Positions 48,196 through 58,050 of a stretch of 64,000 bases of DNA are shown here, in pieces. The stretch is from Comamonadaceae bacterium (GTDB lineage: Bacteria > Pseudomonadota > Gammaproteobacteria > Burkholderiales > Burkholderiaceae_C): contig CANGME010000007.1 of the NCBI GenBank assembly GCA_947455145.1, positions 1 through 64,000 of the forward strand. The letters are read 5' to 3'. The position numbers were made by a program, and so were the translations under genes. Position 1 is the first letter of the stretch, and every line of letters starts with the position of its first letter. The notes beneath the pieces are model-generated. The model worked only from the letters and a program-made list of their open reading frames with translations. It was not told the DNA's origin and searched no databases.

Positions 48196-50329
48196 ACTCC
48201 AGACGGGCAAACCAGGCCTGCAACGCTTCGCCGTGCAGGGGGCGACTGCCCAAGAAACCCTGCATCACATCACAGCCCAGGCGTGTGATGGTTTCTTTTT
48301 CGGCTTCGGTTTCGACGCCCTCGGCGGTGACCATCAGCCCCATGCCGTGGCCCATCTCGATCATGCTTTTAACTAGGCGCTGGGTGCCGGGCAGGGTGTC
48401 GATGTGGGTGACGAAACTAGCGTCAATTTTCAACTCACTCACCGGCAGTTGTTGCAGGTAGGCCAGGGACGAATAACCCGTGCCAAAGTCGTCAATCGAC
48501 AGCGCAATACCGAGTTCACGCAAAGTGTTGAGCACGGCCACGCTGCCTTTCATGTCCACCATCAGGCCGCTCTCGACGATTTCCAGGCGCAGTCGCTGAG
48601 GGTCAACGCCATGTTGTTCGAGTAGCTGCTTGACCCGGCTGCAAAACAAGGAGTCTTGCAAGTCACGCGTGCTCACGTTGACGGCGATGCTGAGCTCTGG
48701 GTGCGTCGTGGCCCATTGCGCCAAGGTGCGCAGGGCTTCACCCAGCATCCAGGTCGTCACCATGCAGATGTAGCCAGTTTGCTCGGCAAAGGGCACGAAC
48801 TCTGCGGGCAGCACAAAACCGCGCTGCGGATGCTGCCAGCGCACCAGGGCTTCGGCCCCCACGGCGCGCCCGGTTGTGAGCGAAAACTTGGGTTGTAGCC
48901 ACATTTGTAACTGCGACGTCGCCACCGCTTCGCGCAGGTCAGACACCAGACTGAGGTGGCTCACGCGGGCCGCTTCTTGCGCCTCGCTGTACCAAGCAAA
49001 ACTCTGCGCTGCTTTTTTGGCGACGTGCAGCGCCACTTCGGCGTTTCGCATCAAGGTGGCAACCGAGCGGGGGATGGTTTCCCGCGCCGAATCGGCCAAA
49101 CCATAGGCCAGACTCAGATCCACGCTGTGGCCGCTGCAACGGATGGGCGCGGCCATGGCCTGCTCGAATTGCAAGCGCAAGGCGTCCCCCGCCATCCGCT
49201 GCGGCGAACTGAACAACACGGCAAAGGTGCCGCCTGACAAGTGCGCCACCAGTGCAGGCGTAGCGCTGATTAACAATCCGCTGCTGACCGCTTCTTTGAT
49301 GACCGCCTCGGCCCGCTGTGCCAGCTCTTTGATCAGCATGTCGCCGGTGGAAAAACCCAGGGTCTCGTTGATGGTTTTGAGTCGCGCCAGGTCGATCAGC
49401 ATCAAGCTGTTGTGTGGGCCAGTGGTGCTTGTCCCTGATTCGAGCAAATAAGTGCGGTTGGGCAAACCGGTGAGCGGGTCACGAAACGCCAAGCGCTCAA
49501 TCTCTTGCTCGCGCGCTGCAATGGCGTCAGTCATGGTGGCCAGCGCGTGGCCCACCCGGTCTAGCTCCTCGACCCGAGTGACAAGCACTGGCGTGCCGTA
49601 ATCACCCCCTGCAATGCGCCGGGCCGTCGCCTCCAATTGCGCGAGCGGCACCACCACACTGCGCGTGGTGCGCAAGGCCAACCACAGCGCCAACACAAAG
49701 GCGACCAATGACAGGCCCGTCACCCACAGGGTCAGTTGTTCGAATTTTTTTTGGGCCTCGCTGGCCTGTTGCTCAATGCGATCACGTTCACGTCCAATCA
49801 GTTGGTTGGAGTTGGTGAGCATGTTTTTAAGCGCGGGCTGCACCTGGCTGGTGTAAACGCCTCGGGCTGCTGACAGGTCGTCGCCCTCAATTTCATCCGC
49901 CATGTCAATAAACGACTGCGCGTAAACCGCGCGTGCTGCCACCAGAAGTTGCAGCGTCTGCTCCTGTATCGGGTCACCCAGCTGGTCTGTCATCGAGGCA
50001 ATGAAGCCGTCAATGCGGCGGTTGCGCTCGTCCACATCGGCGTATTCGGCGACCCGATGTTCGCGGGTTGCGTTCATCAAACGCAGCAAAGCGTTGCCTG
50101 CGCCCTCAATGGACAGTGACAGCGCCTGAACACGCAACAAGCGCTGCACGTCTTGGGTGGCAAAACGCTGGGTCAGCTCCGTCATGGCGCGAATCTGCAA
50201 ACTGGCCAGCGTTAACGCGAACAGCATCAACACCACCAGCGATCCAAAACCCAAGGCCAATCGCCACCCCAAGCGACGCGGCCATAACCCAGCCAAGCGC
50301 AGACGCAGCGTGGTGAGCTTGTGTTTCAT
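48194..50329 (-). CDS. Membrane GGDEF/EAL protein, probable c-di-GMP phosphodiesterase
   Basis: Signalling protein of 711 residues. TM1 is about 24-46, then a helical periplasmic sensor region, TM2 about 201-221, and a HAMP linker. A GGDEF domain with normal start (FRDPLTGLPNR, about 282) has a ruined active site, SGGTFA at 365-370 instead of GGDEF. The EAL domain is intact: GAEALVRWQHP (493-495), IDDFGTGYSSLAYL, LKIDASFV and AEGVETEAE. It therefore probably degrades c-di-GMP, with the first domain regulatory. Its ATG overlaps the stop codon of bufC, so it is translated with a bufferin-type operon. Confidence 0.92.
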   Translation of the reverse strand: MKHKLTTLRLRLAGLWPRRLGWRLALGFGSLVVLMLFALTLASLQIRAMTELTQRFATQDVQRLLRVQALSLSIEGAGNALLRLMNATREHRVAEYADVDERNRRIDGFIASMTDQLGDPIQEQTLQLLVAARAVYAQSFIDMADEIEGDDLSAARGVYTSQVQPALKNMLTNSNQLIGRERDRIEQQASEAQKKFEQLTLWVTGLSLVAFVLALWLALRTTRSVVVPLAQLEATARRIAGGDYGTPVLVTRVEELDRVGHALATMTDAIAAREQEIERLAFRDPLTGLPNRTYLLESGTSTTGPHNSLMLIDLARLKTINETLGFSTGDMLIKELAQRAEAVIKEAVSSGLLISATPALVAHLSGGTFAVLFSSPQRMAGDALRLQFEQAMAAPIRCSGHSVDLSLAYGLADSARETIPRSVATLMRNAEVALHVAKKAAQSFAWYSEAQEAARVSHLSLVSDLREAVATSQLQMWLQPKFSLTTGRAVGAEALVRWQHPQRGFVLPAEFVPFAEQTGYICMVTTWMLGEALRTLAQWATTHPELSIAVNVSTRDLQDSLFCSRVKQLLEQHGVDPQRLRLEIVESGLMVDMKGSVAVLNTLRELGIALSIDDFGTGYSSLAYLQQLPVSELKIDASFVTHIDTLPGTQRLVKSMIEMGHGMGLMVTAEGVETEAEKETITRLGCDVMQGFLGSRPLHGEALQAWFARLE

Positions 50330-51126
50330 AGAAGAGCGTTTTGATCACCAACCCGTTGCAACGATCGGGCTGCGAGAAGCAGGCCAGTTTGCACAGCCAT
50401 GGGAAGCCATGCATTGAAGTCCAGCGCAGGCGCAGCATCCAGCGCCTGATTCAAGGCTTGACCCAGGCCCAAACTCTCGATCAGTTCCGCCTCGCCCGGC
50501 AAGGCCTCCCGCACGCGGGGACGAAAGCCCTCACGCCATACCAAAGCCACTTCAGATCGGCCCACCTTCAACTGCTGCCTGATCTCTGAAAAATCCGGCT
50601 CAGCCAGCTGATGCGCCGACCACATGCTGACCACCGGCCAGTTGCTGTGCACCAAGGCACCACCCGGCGCCAGCACCAGTGTCAATTCAGCGGGTTCGCA
50701 CTCCATCAGCAATTTGAATGACGGCAGATCGACTTGGGCATCAGCAGCCCTGGCACACAGGTGCAGTGCCCACTCCACGCGAGCCAAGTCCGGCAGATAG
50801 GGCTCTTCCTGAAGCTGCGGGTTGTGAGTCAAAAACGCAGGCAAGGCCTCGCCCCACTGACCCACATCGCCCCTCACTGGTGGGCATTCATGCCAGAAGG
50901 CGCGCGCCAATGCGGCAAAGCTGTCTTGGCCCACCAATTGCGCCAGCACCGGATAACTGGCCCCTAGGGCGCGCACCGCCAGTGCATGGCCGTTGGCTTG
51001 GTACACCATCAGGCCGCGCTCCCAGGGTTGGCCGAGCTGATCTGCCATGGCCTTCGAGGCCGTTTGCGGCGGCCATTCAAACAGGGCTGCCAGCAAGGCT
51101 TGTTGTTGGCGCGCTAGCGCGCTCAT
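50326..51126 (-). CDS. bufC: BufC-type protein (DUF2063), bufferin maturation partner
   Basis: Partner of the DUF692 iron enzyme in bufferin synthesis, thought to help deliver the peptide substrate. The start is ATG 51126 ([20 protein letters not shown]), overlapping the bufB stop by four bases. The upstream extension in frame is not conserved. DUF2063 features are [40 protein letters not shown], and [20 protein letters not shown]; the rest is a larger C-terminal domain. Its 266 residues are normal. Its own stop overlaps the start of the c-di-GMP protein gene. Confidence 0.88.
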   Translation of the reverse strand: MSALARQQQALLAALFEWPPQTASKAMADQLGQPWERGLMVYQANGHALAVRALGASYPVLAQLVGQDSFAALARAFWHECPPVRGDVGQWGEALPAFLTHNPQLQEEPYLPDLARVEWALHLCARAADAQVDLPSFKLLMECEPAELTLVLAPGGALVHSNWPVVSMWSAHQLAEPDFSEIRQQLKVGRSEVALVWREGFRPRVREALPGEAELIESLGLGQALNQALDAAPALDFNAWLPMAVQTGLLLAARSLQRVGDQNALL

Positions 51127-52064
51127 GGCCGCAGCCTTGCGCAAGTTTGAGAGGCGGCTTTGGCCATCGCAGCTTCGTCCAGCAACACCTCCAACACGGG
51201 GATGTCGGTGTCCCATTCAATCAAAGTGGGCGTGGGCCCAAAGCATTCAAGCGCATGCCGATAAAGCTGCCAAACAGGCGCACAGACTCGGCTGCCATGA
51301 TCATCAATCACGATGCCACCACATTCATCACTCACATGGCAATGCCCGGCCAGGTGAATTTCTCCAACAGTTGCAGCGGCAATGTGGGTGAGCCATGTTT
51401 TGCAGCTATCGACAGGGTCGTCCAATGGGTTGGCTGCCTGCGCATTGAGCGCATTGACATAGATGTTGTTGACGTCCACCAACAAGGCGCAACCGGTGCG
51501 ACGGCTCAACTCAACCAAGAAATCTGTTTCTGATTCATCCAGCGCTTCAGGTGAGCTGCTCCATCGCACATAAGCTGAAAGGTTTTCCACCATGAGCGGG
51601 CGTTGAAGACGCTCTTGCACCCGCTGCACGTTGGCGCATAAGACGTCGAGTGCTTCGCGGTTAAAGGGAATGGGCAGTAAATCACCCGCGTGCACGGTTG
51701 CAGCTTTGAACGCCCCGCGCGCGAAACAGGCGTGGTCACTGACGCGGATCGGCTCTATGCGTTTGACCAGTTGCGCTAGCTGATTCAGATGCCACTCATC
51801 CACACCCACTGCCGACCCCAGCGACAGCCCAACACCATGCAAGCTGATGGGATAGGTGCTTCTCGCCTGCTCTAACAAGGCCAGTGCTGCGCCGCCTTGC
51901 ACAAAGTAGTTTTCTGAGTGAACCTCTAAAAAATCTAAGGGTGGCTGCCGCGCTAAAAGTTCATCGTAATGCGGATGCCGCCAGCCAATACCAACGGGAG
52001 AATCAACGAGTGAGGTGACGGGTGAGCCGCTCGCACTCGGTTCTGTCTTCAAACCCGTTGGCAT
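51123..52064 (-). CDS. bufB: BufB-type DUF692 multinuclear iron enzyme
   Basis: DUF692 enzymes are multi-iron oxidases that modify cysteines of RiPP peptides; BufB makes thiooxazole groups in bufferins. The TIM-barrel metal ligands are laid out as in the family: [65 protein letters not shown] and LIEWDTDIP. The 313-residue protein starts 21 bases after bufA and overlaps bufC. Family and neighbours together make the bufferin assignment strong. Confidence 0.92.
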   Translation of the reverse strand: MPTGLKTEPSASGSPVTSLVDSPVGIGWRHPHYDELLARQPPLDFLEVHSENYFVQGGAALALLEQARSTYPISLHGVGLSLGSAVGVDEWHLNQLAQLVKRIEPIRVSDHACFARGAFKAATVHAGDLLPIPFNREALDVLCANVQRVQERLQRPLMVENLSAYVRWSSSPEALDESETDFLVELSRRTGCALLVDVNNIYVNALNAQAANPLDDPVDSCKTWLTHIAAATVGEIHLAGHCHVSDECGGIVIDDHGSRVCAPVWQLYRHALECFGPTPTLIEWDTDIPVLEVLLDEAAMAKAASQTCARLRP

Positions 52065-52085
52065 GGTTGCGAATTCAAAACCGGA

Positions 52086-52361
52086 TCAGATCTTTTTCAT
52101 GCCCGCTTTGACTTCGTCAAGCGACATGCCCTTCATTTGCTTGCAGGTGCCCTTAGCCACGTACTTCCACTCGCCTTTGTCATTGTCAATTTTGGCTTGG
52201 CCAGCACAAGAGTGCCCACCCGTCTGGCTGGCACAGTCGTTCTGCCCGGCTTTGGCAATGCCAAAACATTTCTCTTTTTCCTGCGCGTGTGTGGGCAAGG
52301 CCACAAAGCTCAGGGACATCAGGGAGGCTGCAGCGGCGGCAATCATGGCACGTTGGTTCAT
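52086..52361 (-). CDS. bufA: Bufferin precursor (BufA1-like, DUF2282)
   Basis: Secreted precursor peptide of 91 residues. The start is ATG 52361 with GGAG eight bases upstream. The signal peptide is residues 1-27 (ending PTHAQ). The mature part holds exactly four cysteines, Cys32, Cys43, Cys52 and Cys73, in the DUF2282 arrangement ([27 protein letters not shown]). In characterised bufferins the inner cysteines become thiooxazoles that bind copper. Followed by bufB and bufC, it completes the known core. No DoxX gene, common in such clusters, is present. Confidence 0.9.
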   Translation of the reverse strand: MNQRAMIAAAAASLMSLSFVALPTHAQEKEKCFGIAKAGQNDCASQTGGHSCAGQAKIDNDKGEWKYVAKGTCKQMKGMSLDEVKAGMKKI

Positions 52362-52503
52362 TTGGAAACTCCTGGGTTGGTGTTGAACTGACTGCCAGCC
52401 CCACAGACATGTGTTGCTGGTTAGCCGTTGGTCTGACCACACTGAGAATTCTTACGCAACTTGCAAAAATTTTCTAAGTTAGCTCTCAGTTTACGGCCAT
52501 GGA

Positions 52504-52992
52504 TCACAGCAGGTCGGCAATTTTGTCCCAAGCTTCTGAGGGAATGCGGCCCGTATAGGTCTCGACAACCCGTCCCGTTTTATCGATCAAGAAGGTCATC
52601 GGCAAATGATTGGTTTTACCTACGTTGTCCGCGTACCCCGCCTCACCACTCCACAACTGGATGAAGCGCTGCTTGGCGGGAACCAAGTAGGAGATGAACT
52701 TTTCATAATCCTCCACATCCTGCTTCTTTTTATCAACGTTCACGGTCACGAGCTCAAAAGGCTTATCTTTCCAACCTTCGTAGTTTTGTCGCAATTCAGG
52801 CATTTTGTTGCGACACACAGCGCAATCGGTGGACCAAAACATCAGCAAAACGACTTTGCCCCGCAGTGAGCTGAGCTGAAAAGGCTTGCCCTGCATGGAC
52901 TTGCCCTCCAGGCTGATCAAGGGCTGCGCCCCGACGCTCGTGGCAAAGAAGACCAAGGCCAGACACAATGGTTTGAGAATTGAGGTAATCAT
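52504..52992 (-). CDS. TlpA-family thiol-disulphide protein
   Basis: Exported thioredoxin-like protein of 162 residues. Its signal peptide ends GAQ (about 22), followed by the peroxiredoxin-like LEGKSMQGKPFQLSSLRGKV and the active site FWSTDCAVCRNKMPELR (Cys57, Cys60). A cis-Pro lies in NHLPMTFLIDKTG. It sits 142 bases upstream of the bufferin precursor gene on the same strand. It could keep precursor cysteines reduced before or after modification, or belong to a separate unit. The link is positional only. Confidence 0.85.
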   Translation of the reverse strand: MITSILKPLCLALVFFATSVGAQPLISLEGKSMQGKPFQLSSLRGKVVLLMFWSTDCAVCRNKMPELRQNYEGWKDKPFELVTVNVDKKKQDVEDYEKFISYLVPAKQRFIQLWSGEAGYADNVGKTNHLPMTFLIDKTGRVVETYTGRIPSEAWDKIADLL

Positions 52993-53095
52993 GGTTTTTG
53001 GTCGTCTGAGCCGACACCTTCTTACACGCGCCCCTGCTTATTTGCTCAAAATCAGAGGGCAGAGGCCTTAAATTTGCACTCTTTATGAAAATAAT

Positions 53096-53123
53096 TTGGT
53101 TTTTTTGTGGTTTCGCGCATAAT
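53096..53123 (+). promoter_or_regulatory. Sigma-70 promoter of the RRM protein gene
   Basis: TTGGTT (53096-53101), 16 bases, CATAAT (53118-53123). Transcription near 53130 would give a leader of about 140 bases before the RRM gene, similar to long leaders of cold-shock messages. Confidence 0.6.
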
Positions 53124-53271
53124 GCTTGGGTATTGCCGGGATGCCGGTGATATTAGTTTGCGGTGATTGGTCAGTTTCGCATCTGCTTTAAGTCTTCATT
53201 GTTTGTTGATTGTGGGTAATGCTGGGTATTGGACTCCATCGCGTTTTGAGTGTTTTTTGAGGAGTCCTTTC

Positions 53272-53691
53272 ATGGGCAACAAACTTTACGTGGGCAACCT
53301 GCCCTATTCCTTCCGTGATGAAGACCTGCAACAAGCGTTTGCAGCTCACGGTTCCGTGTCCAGCGCCAAAGTCATGATGGAACGTGACACTGGCCGCTCC
53401 AAAGGCTTCGGCTTTGTGGAAATGGGCAGCGACGCTGAAGCTCAAGCCGCTATCAACGGCATGAACGGTCAGCAATACGGTGGTCGCGGTCTCGTGGTCA
53501 ACGAAGCTCGCCCGATGGAGCCACGTGCTCCTCGTAGCGGTGGCGGCGGCGGCTACGGTGGTGGTGGCGGCGGTGGCGGCTACGGTGGTGGTGGTGGTGG
53601 TGGCGGTTACGGCGGCGGTGGCGGCCGTAGCGGTGGCGGTGGCGGTGGTGGTTATGGCGGCGGTGGCGGCGGTGGCCGTGGCGGCTACTAA
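53272..53691 (+). CDS. Glycine-rich RRM RNA-binding protein
   Basis: RNA chaperone-like protein of 139 residues. A single RRM (residues 1-75) has RNP2 KLYVGNLPYSF and RNP1 KGFGFVEMG. The remaining 55 residues are Gly repeats with Tyr and Arg (GGYGGGGGGG type), like the cold-induced Rbp proteins of cyanobacteria and betaproteobacteria. The start is ATG 53272, marked by GAGGAG nine bases upstream; the longer frame includes the leader. The Gly-coding repeats (ggcggtggc) could slip. A terminator follows. Confidence 0.93.
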   Translation: MGNKLYVGNLPYSFRDEDLQQAFAAHGSVSSAKVMMERDTGRSKGFGFVEMGSDAEAQAAINGMNGQQYGGRGLVVNEARPMEPRAPRSGGGGGYGGGGGGGGYGGGGGGGGYGGGGGRSGGGGGGGYGGGGGGGRGGY

Positions 53692-53726
53692 GCACCCAAT
53701 TGGCCTAGAGCCAATTCAAGCTTTCT

Positions 53727-53753
53727 AAAAAGGGCCCTCACGGGCCCTTTTTT
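53727..53753 (+). terminator. Intrinsic terminator after the RRM gene
   Basis: Stem aaaagggccc / gggccctttt with a short loop and a T-run on the plus strand; A residues on the other side allow it to work for the convergent lptC transcript too. Confidence 0.9.
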
Positions 53754-53791
53754 CATGTCCGCGCATTTATCGCAATGTATCGGGTTGAAAG

Positions 53792-54412
53792 TTATTGAGC
53801 AGCTTGACCCGGCACCAAGACACCCCGCACGCGACCTTGCAACGCCAGCGTGGCATCAAAGTTATCAAACTCCAAGGTGTCGGCGGTGAAGTGGTCTTTG
53901 CCTCGACTTAATTCCACCGGCTTGTGCGACTTAAGCCGCTCAGCGTCAATGAAGGCGTGAAGAAATTCCCCCTTGAAACTCATGGCCGGAGCAGGTGTTC
54001 CATCCTTGCCTTGCGTTGCTTCGCGCACCACGACCGCATTGCCCATCAATTGAACTTCCGAGCCGTCGGCATTGCTCAAGGCCCGGTTGGCTGACGCAGT
54101 GGTCAACTGCCCTTTGTCGTTGAAGTTGCGCATGCGCACTTGGTCAATTTCCAGCGTGTCTGTGTCCGGGTAATGCCGCGCCTGCGTGCCCAAAACCTCG
54201 CTCTTCAAGCGCCCGTTGAGATCGAATGTTTTCACTGCAAACTGTTCGATGAAATAGTCCGGATCATGGCGCTTGGCCTGCTCTGGGCGGGGCTCAGAAA
54301 ACCCAGGCGTGCTGCGCACCAGCCAATAAGTACCCAGGGCCAACACCCCCATCAAGGCCACAGGTAAAAACAGGGCAAGACGATCCCACCCTTGGCGCAG
54401 CAGGCGAATCAC
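53792..54412 (-). CDS. lptC: LPS export protein LptC
   Basis: Inner-membrane-anchored bridge protein that passes lipopolysaccharide from LptB2FG to LptA. One N-terminal transmembrane segment (residues 10-32, LALFLPVALMGVLALGTYWL) and a periplasmic beta-jellyroll follow, with DPDYFIEQFAVKTFDLNGRL, ALSNADGSEVQLMGNAVVVR and DHFTADTLEFDNF. Its 206 residues are typical. It overlaps kdsC by four bases. The lptA and lptB genes that usually follow are absent; a convergent terminator ends the operon. Confidence 0.88.
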   Translation of the reverse strand: MIRLLRQGWDRLALFLPVALMGVLALGTYWLVRSTPGFSEPRPEQAKRHDPDYFIEQFAVKTFDLNGRLKSEVLGTQARHYPDTDTLEIDQVRMRNFNDKGQLTTASANRALSNADGSEVQLMGNAVVVREATQGKDGTPAPAMSFKGEFLHAFIDAERLKSHKPVELSRGKDHFTADTLEFDNFDATLALQGRVRGVLVPGQAAQ

Positions 54413-54966
54413 CGCGTACTCTCTTCCAGCAGCGCCGCATAGCGGCCACTGGCCACCACGAGCAAGTCACAAAACTCCCGCGCAGCACCCTCACCACCAC
54501 GCGCCTGGGTCACGTAATGCGCCAAGGCGCGCGCCTCGGCATGGCCGTTTGGTGGTGCACACGCCAGGGCTGCTCGCTGCATCACAGGCAGGTCGGGCCA
54601 GTCGTCACCCATGGCGGCGGCTTGCTGCCAGCTCAAGCCCAGGGCTTGGAGGGTTTGCTCTGCGGGGGGACGTTTGTCTTCTGTGCCGAAGTAGGCGCGA
54701 TCAATGCCCAAAGCCTTCAGGCGCAGGCGCAGGGGCTCTGAGTCACGTCCGGTGATGACCACCGGCGTGATGCCCGCGCGCTGCAGCAGCTTGATGCCCT
54801 GCCCATCCAGCGTGTTGAATCGCTTGAGGGTTTCACCCTGCGCTGAGAAATACAGCCCGCCATCGGTCAACACGCCATCCACGTCAAAAAAAGCAACGCG
54901 AACACCTTGGGCTTTGAGTAGCAACTCGGGTGGAAAATTAAGCGCGGGAACAAGCGTGGGGGTCAT
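54409..54966 (-). CDS. kdsC: 3-deoxy-D-manno-octulosonate 8-phosphate phosphatase
   Basis: HAD phosphatase that releases phosphate from Kdo-8-phosphate in lipopolysaccharide synthesis. The nucleophile motif is FFDVDGVLTDGGLYFS, motif II VVITGRDSE, motif III/IV region AAAMGDDWPDLPVM. The 185-residue size without a cap domain is characteristic. It starts two bases after kdsD and overlaps lptC, consistent with a single envelope operon. Confidence 0.95.
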   Translation of the reverse strand: MTPTLVPALNFPPELLLKAQGVRVAFFDVDGVLTDGGLYFSAQGETLKRFNTLDGQGIKLLQRAGITPVVITGRDSEPLRLRLKALGIDRAYFGTEDKRPPAEQTLQALGLSWQQAAAMGDDWPDLPVMQRAALACAPPNGHAEARALAHYVTQARGGEGAAREFCDLLVVASGRYAALLEESTR

Positions 54967-54968
54967 AT

Positions 54969-55970
54969 TCAGATCACCTTGGCCCGCATCAAATCATTGC
55001 TATTCAACGCGCCACACAAGCGCCCTTCGGCATCCACCACCAGCACACTGGTGATGCGCCGCTGCTCCATCAACTCCGCCGCTTCCACCGCCAGCGCATC
55101 GACGCGAATGGTGACGGGGTTGGGGTGCATCAGTTCCTGCGCGCTGCGCTGGCGCAAGTCCACGCCTTGCTCCATGAGGCGGCGCAAATCGCCATCGGTA
55201 AAGATGCCCAGCACACGCTGCTGTGCGTCCACAATGGCTGTTGCGCCCAGGCCCTTGGCGCTCATCTCTCGCATCAGCGCGCTAAAGCCTGCATCGGGCA
55301 GTACACGCGGTGCGGCATCGCCCGCACGCATCACATCACCCACATGGGTGAGCAGCTTGCGCCCCAGTGCGCCGCCGGGGTGAGAGCGGGCAAAGTCCTC
55401 CGCTCTAAAACCGCGCGCATCCAGCAGCGCCACGGCCAGGGCATCGCCCAAGGCGAGTTGTGCGGTGGTACTGGCCGTGGGGGCGAGGTTGAGGGGGCAG
55501 GCTTCTTTTTCAACCCCACTGTCCAGCACCACATCCGCGTGGCGGGCCAGGGTGGAATTGGGCTTGCCGGTCATTGCAATCAGCGGTACGCCTAAACGCT
55601 TGAGCACCGGCAGAATAGCCGTGAGCTCATCAGATTCACCACTATTGGAGATGGCCAGCACCAGATCCACCGGCTTGATCATGCCCAGGTCACCATGGCT
55701 GGCCTCTGCGGGGTGCACAAACATGGCGGCTGTGCCGGTGGAGGCCAGCGTGGCCACCGTCTTGCGGCCAATGTGACCGCTCTTGCCCATGCCCATCACC
55801 ACCACGCGCCCTTGCACCTGCAAGATGCGCTCAACCGCCTTGGCAAAGGCATCGCCAATTCGCAGCGACAAGCCGTGTACCGCCGAGGCTTCAATCTCCA
55901 GCGTCTCGCGCGCCAGCCGAATGGCTTGCGCCGCATTGAAGGGTGGGGGTTGCGTGGGTGGGAGGCTCAT
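54969..55970 (-). CDS. kdsD: Arabinose-5-phosphate isomerase
   Basis: Makes arabinose 5-phosphate for Kdo synthesis. The SIS domain (residues 40-190) has VVVMGMGKSGHIGRKTVATL, FVHPAEASHGDLGMI and ISNSGESDELTAILPVL. Two CBS domains occupy the C terminus (GIFTDGDLRRLMEQGVDLRQ, the second around LVVDAEGRLCGALNSNDLM). Its 333 residues match KdsD/KpsF. It heads the kdsD-kdsC-lptC operon and is divergent from the CPA2 antiporter. Confidence 0.95.
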   Translation of the reverse strand: MSLPPTQPPPFNAAQAIRLARETLEIEASAVHGLSLRIGDAFAKAVERILQVQGRVVVMGMGKSGHIGRKTVATLASTGTAAMFVHPAEASHGDLGMIKPVDLVLAISNSGESDELTAILPVLKRLGVPLIAMTGKPNSTLARHADVVLDSGVEKEACPLNLAPTASTTAQLALGDALAVALLDARGFRAEDFARSHPGGALGRKLLTHVGDVMRAGDAAPRVLPDAGFSALMREMSAKGLGATAIVDAQQRVLGIFTDGDLRRLMEQGVDLRQRSAQELMHPNPVTIRVDALAVEAAELMEQRRITSVLVVDAEGRLCGALNSNDLMRAKVI

Positions 55971-56040
55971 CGGCTGATTTTAGCCAGCGTATTTCAAACA
56001 CCCGTCATCCACCGACACATTCGCTTGTTACGATGTAACT

Positions 56041-58026
56041 ATGAACGCACTTGAACTCACTCTGCTGTACTTGCTGGCCGCTGTGCTGGGGGTGGTGGGT
56101 TTTCGGTTTTTAAAGCTGCCGCCCATGCTGGGTTACTTGGTGGCCGGGGTGCTGATTGGCCCACACGCCTTGGGCTTGGCCCAAAACTCGCAGGGGGTGC
56201 GTCACCTAGCAGAGTTTGGCGTGGTGTTTTTGATGTTCGTCATCGGCTTGGAGTTCAACCTCTCCAAGCTGCGCGCCATGCGCCGTCACGTGTTCGGCTT
56301 GGGGTTGTTTCAGGTGGTTCTCACCATGGTGCTGGCCACAGGAGCTTCACTTGCGCTGGCCTGGGTCTTGCCGCAATTCTGGCCCATGAATTGGAAGACG
56401 GCTTTGGCTTTGTCAGGGGCGCTGGCCATGAGCAGCACAGCCATCGTGGTCAAACTGATGGCCGAGCGCATTGAGCTGGAAACCGAACACGGCAAGCGCG
56501 TCATGGGAGTGTTGTTATTCCAGGACTTGGCGGTTGTTCCACTGCTGGTTCTAATTCCTGCACTGGGCGCCTCAGGTGAGCAACTGGTCACTGCGCTGTT
56601 GCTGGCTTCGCTCAAAGCAGTGGTGCTCATCACCCTGTTGTTAACGGGCGGGCAATGGGTGATGCGCGGCTGGCTCACCCTGGTGGCACGGCGCAAAAGC
56701 GAAGAGTTGTTTTTCTTGAACCTGCTGCTCATCACGCTGGGCCTGGCATGGTTGACCGAGCTGGCCGGACTTAGCTTGGCGCTAGGGGCTTTCATCGCGG
56801 GCATGTTGATTTCGGAAACCGAATTCAAGCCCCAGGTGGAGACCGATATTCGCCCGTTTCACGACGTCTTGCTGGGCCTGTTTTTCATCAGCATCGGCAT
56901 GATGCTGGACTGGCGCTTGGTGCTAGAGCGCTGGTTTTTGGTCTTGATTCTGGTGGCCTTGCCAGTGCTGTTCAAAGCCGTCTTGGTGGCTGTTTTGACC
57001 CGCCTCATGGGGGCCACAGAAGGCGTCTCTCTTCGCACCGGTTTGTACCTGGCCCAGGCCGGCGAGTTCGGTTTTGTTTTGCTCACCCTGGCCCTTCAAA
57101 ATGAGCTAGTGCCGCCCGATTTGTTCAACCCAATTTTGGCCAGCATGGTGTTGTCGATGCTGGCCACGCCCTTCATCATCATGTACAGCAATGCGCTGGT
57201 GCTCAAGCTGGTGTCCAGCGAGTGGTTGACTCAGTCTTTGCAAATGACCTCGATTGCGCGGCAATCCATCAAAGTCAGCAAGCACGTCATCATTTGCGGA
57301 TATGGGCGTTGCGGTCAAAACCTGGCCAGCATTCTGGACAGCCAAAACATCCCTTACATGGCGCTTGACATGGACCCTGACCGCGTGCGCCAAGCCACCG
57401 CAGCGGGCCAGACCGTCGCCTTTGGAGATGCCACACGCCTGCAAGTGCTGATGTCGGCCGGCTTGGTCCGTGCCAGCGCTGTGGTCGTGACTTATCTGGA
57501 CACGTCCAGTGCCATCAAGCTTCTGGGCAATGTGCGCGCCCACGCCCCGCAAGTGCCGGTGATTGTGCGCACGCAAGACGACATTAACCTTGAAAAACTT
57601 CAGCTCGCAGGGGCGACAGAAGTTGTGCCCGAAGCGATTGAGGGCTCGCTCATGTTGGCCAGCCATGCACTGGCGTTAGTGGGCGTGCCCATGCGCCGCG
57701 TGATCCGCATCGTGCAAGACCAGCGCGACGCCCGCTACAACATGCTGCGAGGCTACTTTCACGGGGCCGACGACGACAGCCTGGAAGATCTCAACCAAAA
57801 GCAACTCACCAGCATCACCCTGCCCGCCAACGCCCATGTGATCGGTAGGCATTTAAACGAACTTTCCACCCTGCTGCCCCACACCAGCATCATCAAACTG
57901 CGCCAACGCAACGGCGTCAATCTGCCACCGCAAAGTGACGTGGTTTTGAGCGAGGGCGACACATTGGTGATCTCAGGCACGGCGGAAACCTTGGCGCTGG
58001 CTGAAGAAACTTTGCTGCGCGGTTGA
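56041..58026 (+). CDS. CPA2-family cation:proton antiporter (YbaL/KefB-like)
   Basis: Inner-membrane monovalent cation/proton antiporter or glutathione-gated potassium efflux protein. The first 390 residues are twelve hydrophobic segments with [33 protein letters not shown] and [21 protein letters not shown] cytoplasmic TrkA-N domain follows ([31 protein letters not shown]), and then a TrkA-C domain (about 580-661). Its 661 residues are normal. It overlaps the beginning of the apt region (TGATG). Confidence 0.92.
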   Translation: MNALELTLLYLLAAVLGVVGFRFLKLPPMLGYLVAGVLIGPHALGLAQNSQGVRHLAEFGVVFLMFVIGLEFNLSKLRAMRRHVFGLGLFQVVLTMVLATGASLALAWVLPQFWPMNWKTALALSGALAMSSTAIVVKLMAERIELETEHGKRVMGVLLFQDLAVVPLLVLIPALGASGEQLVTALLLASLKAVVLITLLLTGGQWVMRGWLTLVARRKSEELFFLNLLLITLGLAWLTELAGLSLALGAFIAGMLISETEFKPQVETDIRPFHDVLLGLFFISIGMMLDWRLVLERWFLVLILVALPVLFKAVLVAVLTRLMGATEGVSLRTGLYLAQAGEFGFVLLTLALQNELVPPDLFNPILASMVLSMLATPFIIMYSNALVLKLVSSEWLTQSLQMTSIARQSIKVSKHVIICGYGRCGQNLASILDSQNIPYMALDMDPDRVRQATAAGQTVAFGDATRLQVLMSAGLVRASAVVVTYLDTSSAIKLLGNVRAHAPQVPVIVRTQDDINLEKLQLAGATEVVPEAIEGSLMLASHALALVGVPMRRVIRIVQDQRDARYNMLRGYFHGADDDSLEDLNQKQLTSITLPANAHVIGRHLNELSTLLPHTSIIKLRQRNGVNLPPQSDVVLSEGDTLVISGTAETLALAEETLLRG

Positions 58027-58050
58027 TGACGACTGCGCGACTGCTGAAGA

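Noticed and set aside
53540-53690. Tandem ggcggtggc repeats as a CRISPR or satellite array
   Set aside because: Irregular short units that encode the Gly/Tyr tail in frame, with no spacers.
53480-53728. Valine/alanine-rich frame overlapping the Gly-rich RRM tail
   Set aside because: Frame-shifted reading of a repetitive glycine-coding stretch.
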